Source of the DNA: Trissonchulus latispiculum
Taxonomy: Eukaryota > Nematoda > Enoplea > Enoplida > Ironidae
Direction: 5' to 3'
Length of the DNA: 64,000 nt
Assembly: GCA_030248195.1 (NCBI GenBank)
Contig: JASAND010028288.1
Span: 20,781-84,780 of the forward strand
Shown here piece by piece: positions 62,482-64,000 of the stretch. The number at the start of each line of letters is the position of its first letter. Position 1 is the first letter of the stretch. Both the position numbers and the translations under genes were made by a program. Under the pieces are notes generated by a model. That model did not search any database. It worked only from the letters and a program-made list of their open reading frames with translations, and was not told where the DNA came from.

Positions 62482-62644
62482 CAGAAATCAACACTCCAAT
62501 AAAAATAGACTGAAACACGGATACTGTGTGTATTATTTTTGAGTCAGATCGTGTGGAACATCCAGTGATCTTCAATAGTGCAGAATTGGAGAAGTACTCT
62601 GGCAGCGCCAACCAAGTATCGATAGTTCGCAAAGATTGGTCCAT
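62482..62644 (-). CDS. Gustatory-receptor-like protein, exon 1
   Basis: ATG at 62644 (MDQSLRTIDTWLALPEYFSN) and 54 codons plus one base to a donor CTG/GTAAG at 62481. The last residues (TVSVFQSIFIGVLIS) start the first membrane segment, which continues in exon 2. The intron is about 130 bases. Joined length is about 435 residues, in the usual range for seven-span receptors. A TATATATTTAAG stretch at about 62680 on the minus-strand upstream side could be a promoter. Confidence 0.55.
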
Positions 62645-62699
62645 GTTATCAGAAACAGGAAGCAGGAAGTGAACAATATATATTTAAGATGAACTGGAA

Positions 62700-63060
62700 T
62701 CAGTGAGCAATATTATTCCAGCTTAGAAAATATCTGGCTATTTGTTACAAGTTTGTTTAAATTGTGTAGTGTTACTGTGTTTGTATCAGGCTTTTAATTT
62801 AATTAGGTCTGCAGCAACATTTTAGCGAAACCAATTATTTGTGTAAATTTAAATGCGAAAACATCATTTATACATAAATGGGATAAATTTGGTAATTGGC
62901 TAATTGGCTAATTGGCCAATTTCTATTGCAAGTGAGAATTGAGGAAATTCCATTATAGACAAGTAACTACAAGAACCTTGCACATCTGCAATTGTTATGA
63001 AGCTAAATAAAAAGTAGCTTCATCTGCAAAAGCCTCAGTAAAAATGTCATGCTACTGTAA
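62700..63060. other. Upstream flank of the receptor-like gene
   Basis: AT-rich. A short ATTGGCTAATTGGCTAATTGG tandem lies at about 62897-62920. No other feature is seen. Confidence 0.3.
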
Positions 63061-64000
63061 TGTTGACTCAGCGTGCCGAGCAACCAACTTAGTCGATGAT
63101 ATTAGCCTTAATGAATAACTAATAACAGCCTATTACAAACTATAACAGTTACGATTAGATCATTCTAAGGTAGAACTCTAACCGTGATAGATGGAATCCC
63201 CAGTTACAACATCCCCCCCTTGTTAAGAAACACAAAGTTCACAACACAAAAACGTAACAATACAGCAAGTTTCCGCGGTAATAGTATGTACTACAGTTAC
63301 AAAATTGAAGAGGATTTGCTACATAGTTACATAAAAGAAGTTAGATCTTATGAGATTAAATTTCAAGGATAGATGTGTAAACATTTCGGTTTTCATCAGA
63401 GTTTTCTTTTCTCCTTCAGAAAGTTTTATAATGCTACTGTTCCATGATCTTTGATTGTCCAATGGTTGGTTGAGTTGGTCGGCATTTGGCGGATGGCTGG
63501 TTAAACCGATCAAAATCTGGCGGATAATACAAAGAACAAGGTTATCCGTCTTAGATTTTGGCGTGATCAAACCTCTTAGGAACTGACTCCCTAGGCGACA
63601 TAGGTCAGGTCATGACTTGCGGTAACGGTAGTGAAGCACGATGGTCGATGCTTCGGTAACGGTAGTAAGAAAGCATGATGGTCGATGCTTCCTCCAGTGT
63701 CCCGAGAAAGTCTCACTGAAAGATCAGGTGAAATGCCGCTCTTGTTCAGTGGCTAAGGTGATTTAAAGGCAGATTGTTAGATTTAGGGTATGGTGGTAAA
63801 TACTGTTAGATTTTTCACGACGGTCGATACATCTCCAAACCGACCCAACGGTCGTCCATTCGCCGGTGTGGCGATATCACGCTTTGATGGCAGAAACTCA
63901 CACCATATCATCAGTTATCCACCGGCAGAGATTGCATGGGTGCCTTAGCAACCCTCGTCGCCATAAATGTAGTGTTGGCTCAGCGTGCCGAGCAACCAAC
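63061..64000 (-). mobile_element. Small non-autonomous LTR element (TRIM-like), cut by the window end
   Basis: TGTTG(A/G)CTCAGCGTGCCGAG and eight following bases occur at 63061 and again at 63973 in the same orientation. On the minus strand the left copy is an LTR of about 151 bases (63061-63211) starting TGTTGTAACTGGGG and ending CAACA. The purine-rich AACAAGGGGGGGA (63212-63225 complement) directly precedes it, as a polypurine tract should. The other LTR runs past the window. Beside it on the minus strand is TGGCGACGAGGGTT (about 63949-63963), a primer-binding-type site like the one at 11442. The internal part (about 750 bases) has no ORF of note and contains GGTCGATGCTTC repeats (63630-63690). 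Confidence 0.6.

Noticed and set aside
63184..63570. Short frames inside the terminal LTR element as genes
   Set aside because: They cross the LTR boundary or lack any retroelement motif.

Overview
The window reads as animal (metazoan, probably invertebrate) nuclear DNA. Genes have GT/AG introns, TATA boxes and AATAAA signals. The DNA is AT-rich and crowded with transposable elements: LTR elements, a LINE relic, a Polinton/Maverick relic, a tRNA-derived SINE, fold-back elements and several families flanked by TTAA. I cannot name the species or phylum from sequence alone. Only three host genes are well supported: an intronless two-span membrane protein (7672-8157), a guanylate-binding-protein-like large GTPase split between 44163-44331 and 55073-57790, and a multi-pass, gustatory-receptor-like membrane protein on the minus strand (61205-62644).

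Layout. 1-7300 is gene-free: homopolymer tracts and two long fold-back elements (1465-2122, 6603-7297). 7672-8157 is the small membrane protein. 8775-9690 is a LINE relic. About 11.4-28.07 kb is a GC-richer block in one orientation. It starts with a TGGCGACC primer-binding-like site, a very proline-rich Gag extension and a Ty3/gypsy capsid-zinc knuckle-protease-RT-RNase H-integrase series (to 20033). Five further large or medium ORFs of unrecognised function (20483-28072) follow integrase. Two of these are tandem paralogues. Most are preceded by polypyrimidine/AG sequences that look like splice acceptors. This looks like a giant, partly decayed gypsy-class retroelement carrying accessory genes, though I could not find its LTRs.

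28.08-37.43 kb is a Polinton/Maverick relic: integrase, two small ORFs and packaging ATPase on the minus strand, protein-primed DNA polymerase B on the plus strand. Capsid and protease genes are absent, and polymerase motif A has lost its aspartate. 37.7-44.1 kb holds a tRNA-derived SINE, a hAT-like MITE, GCGACG-rich MITEs, a composite fold-back and a TTAA-flanked MITE.

44.1-57.8 kb is the GTPase gene. Its single visible intron (about 10.7 kb) is filled by a 9.8-kb element delimited by TTAA. That element is a near-perfect palindrome with arms of about 4 kb and a spacer of about 290 bp. Each arm has its own genes: two paralogous 175-183-aa proteins of unknown function, a C2H2 zinc-finger protein and a small zinc-finger ORF. 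A separate 982-bp TTAA-flanked element sits in the GTPase coding exon. The last 6 kb carry the receptor-like gene and, at the window edge, a small minus-strand LTR element.

The two strongest candidates for undescribed biology are the accessory-ORF block behind the gypsy integrase and the gene-bearing TTAA palindrome. Many otherwise good ORFs are broken by one-base shifts in homopolymers, so pseudogene decay and read or assembly error cannot be separated here.
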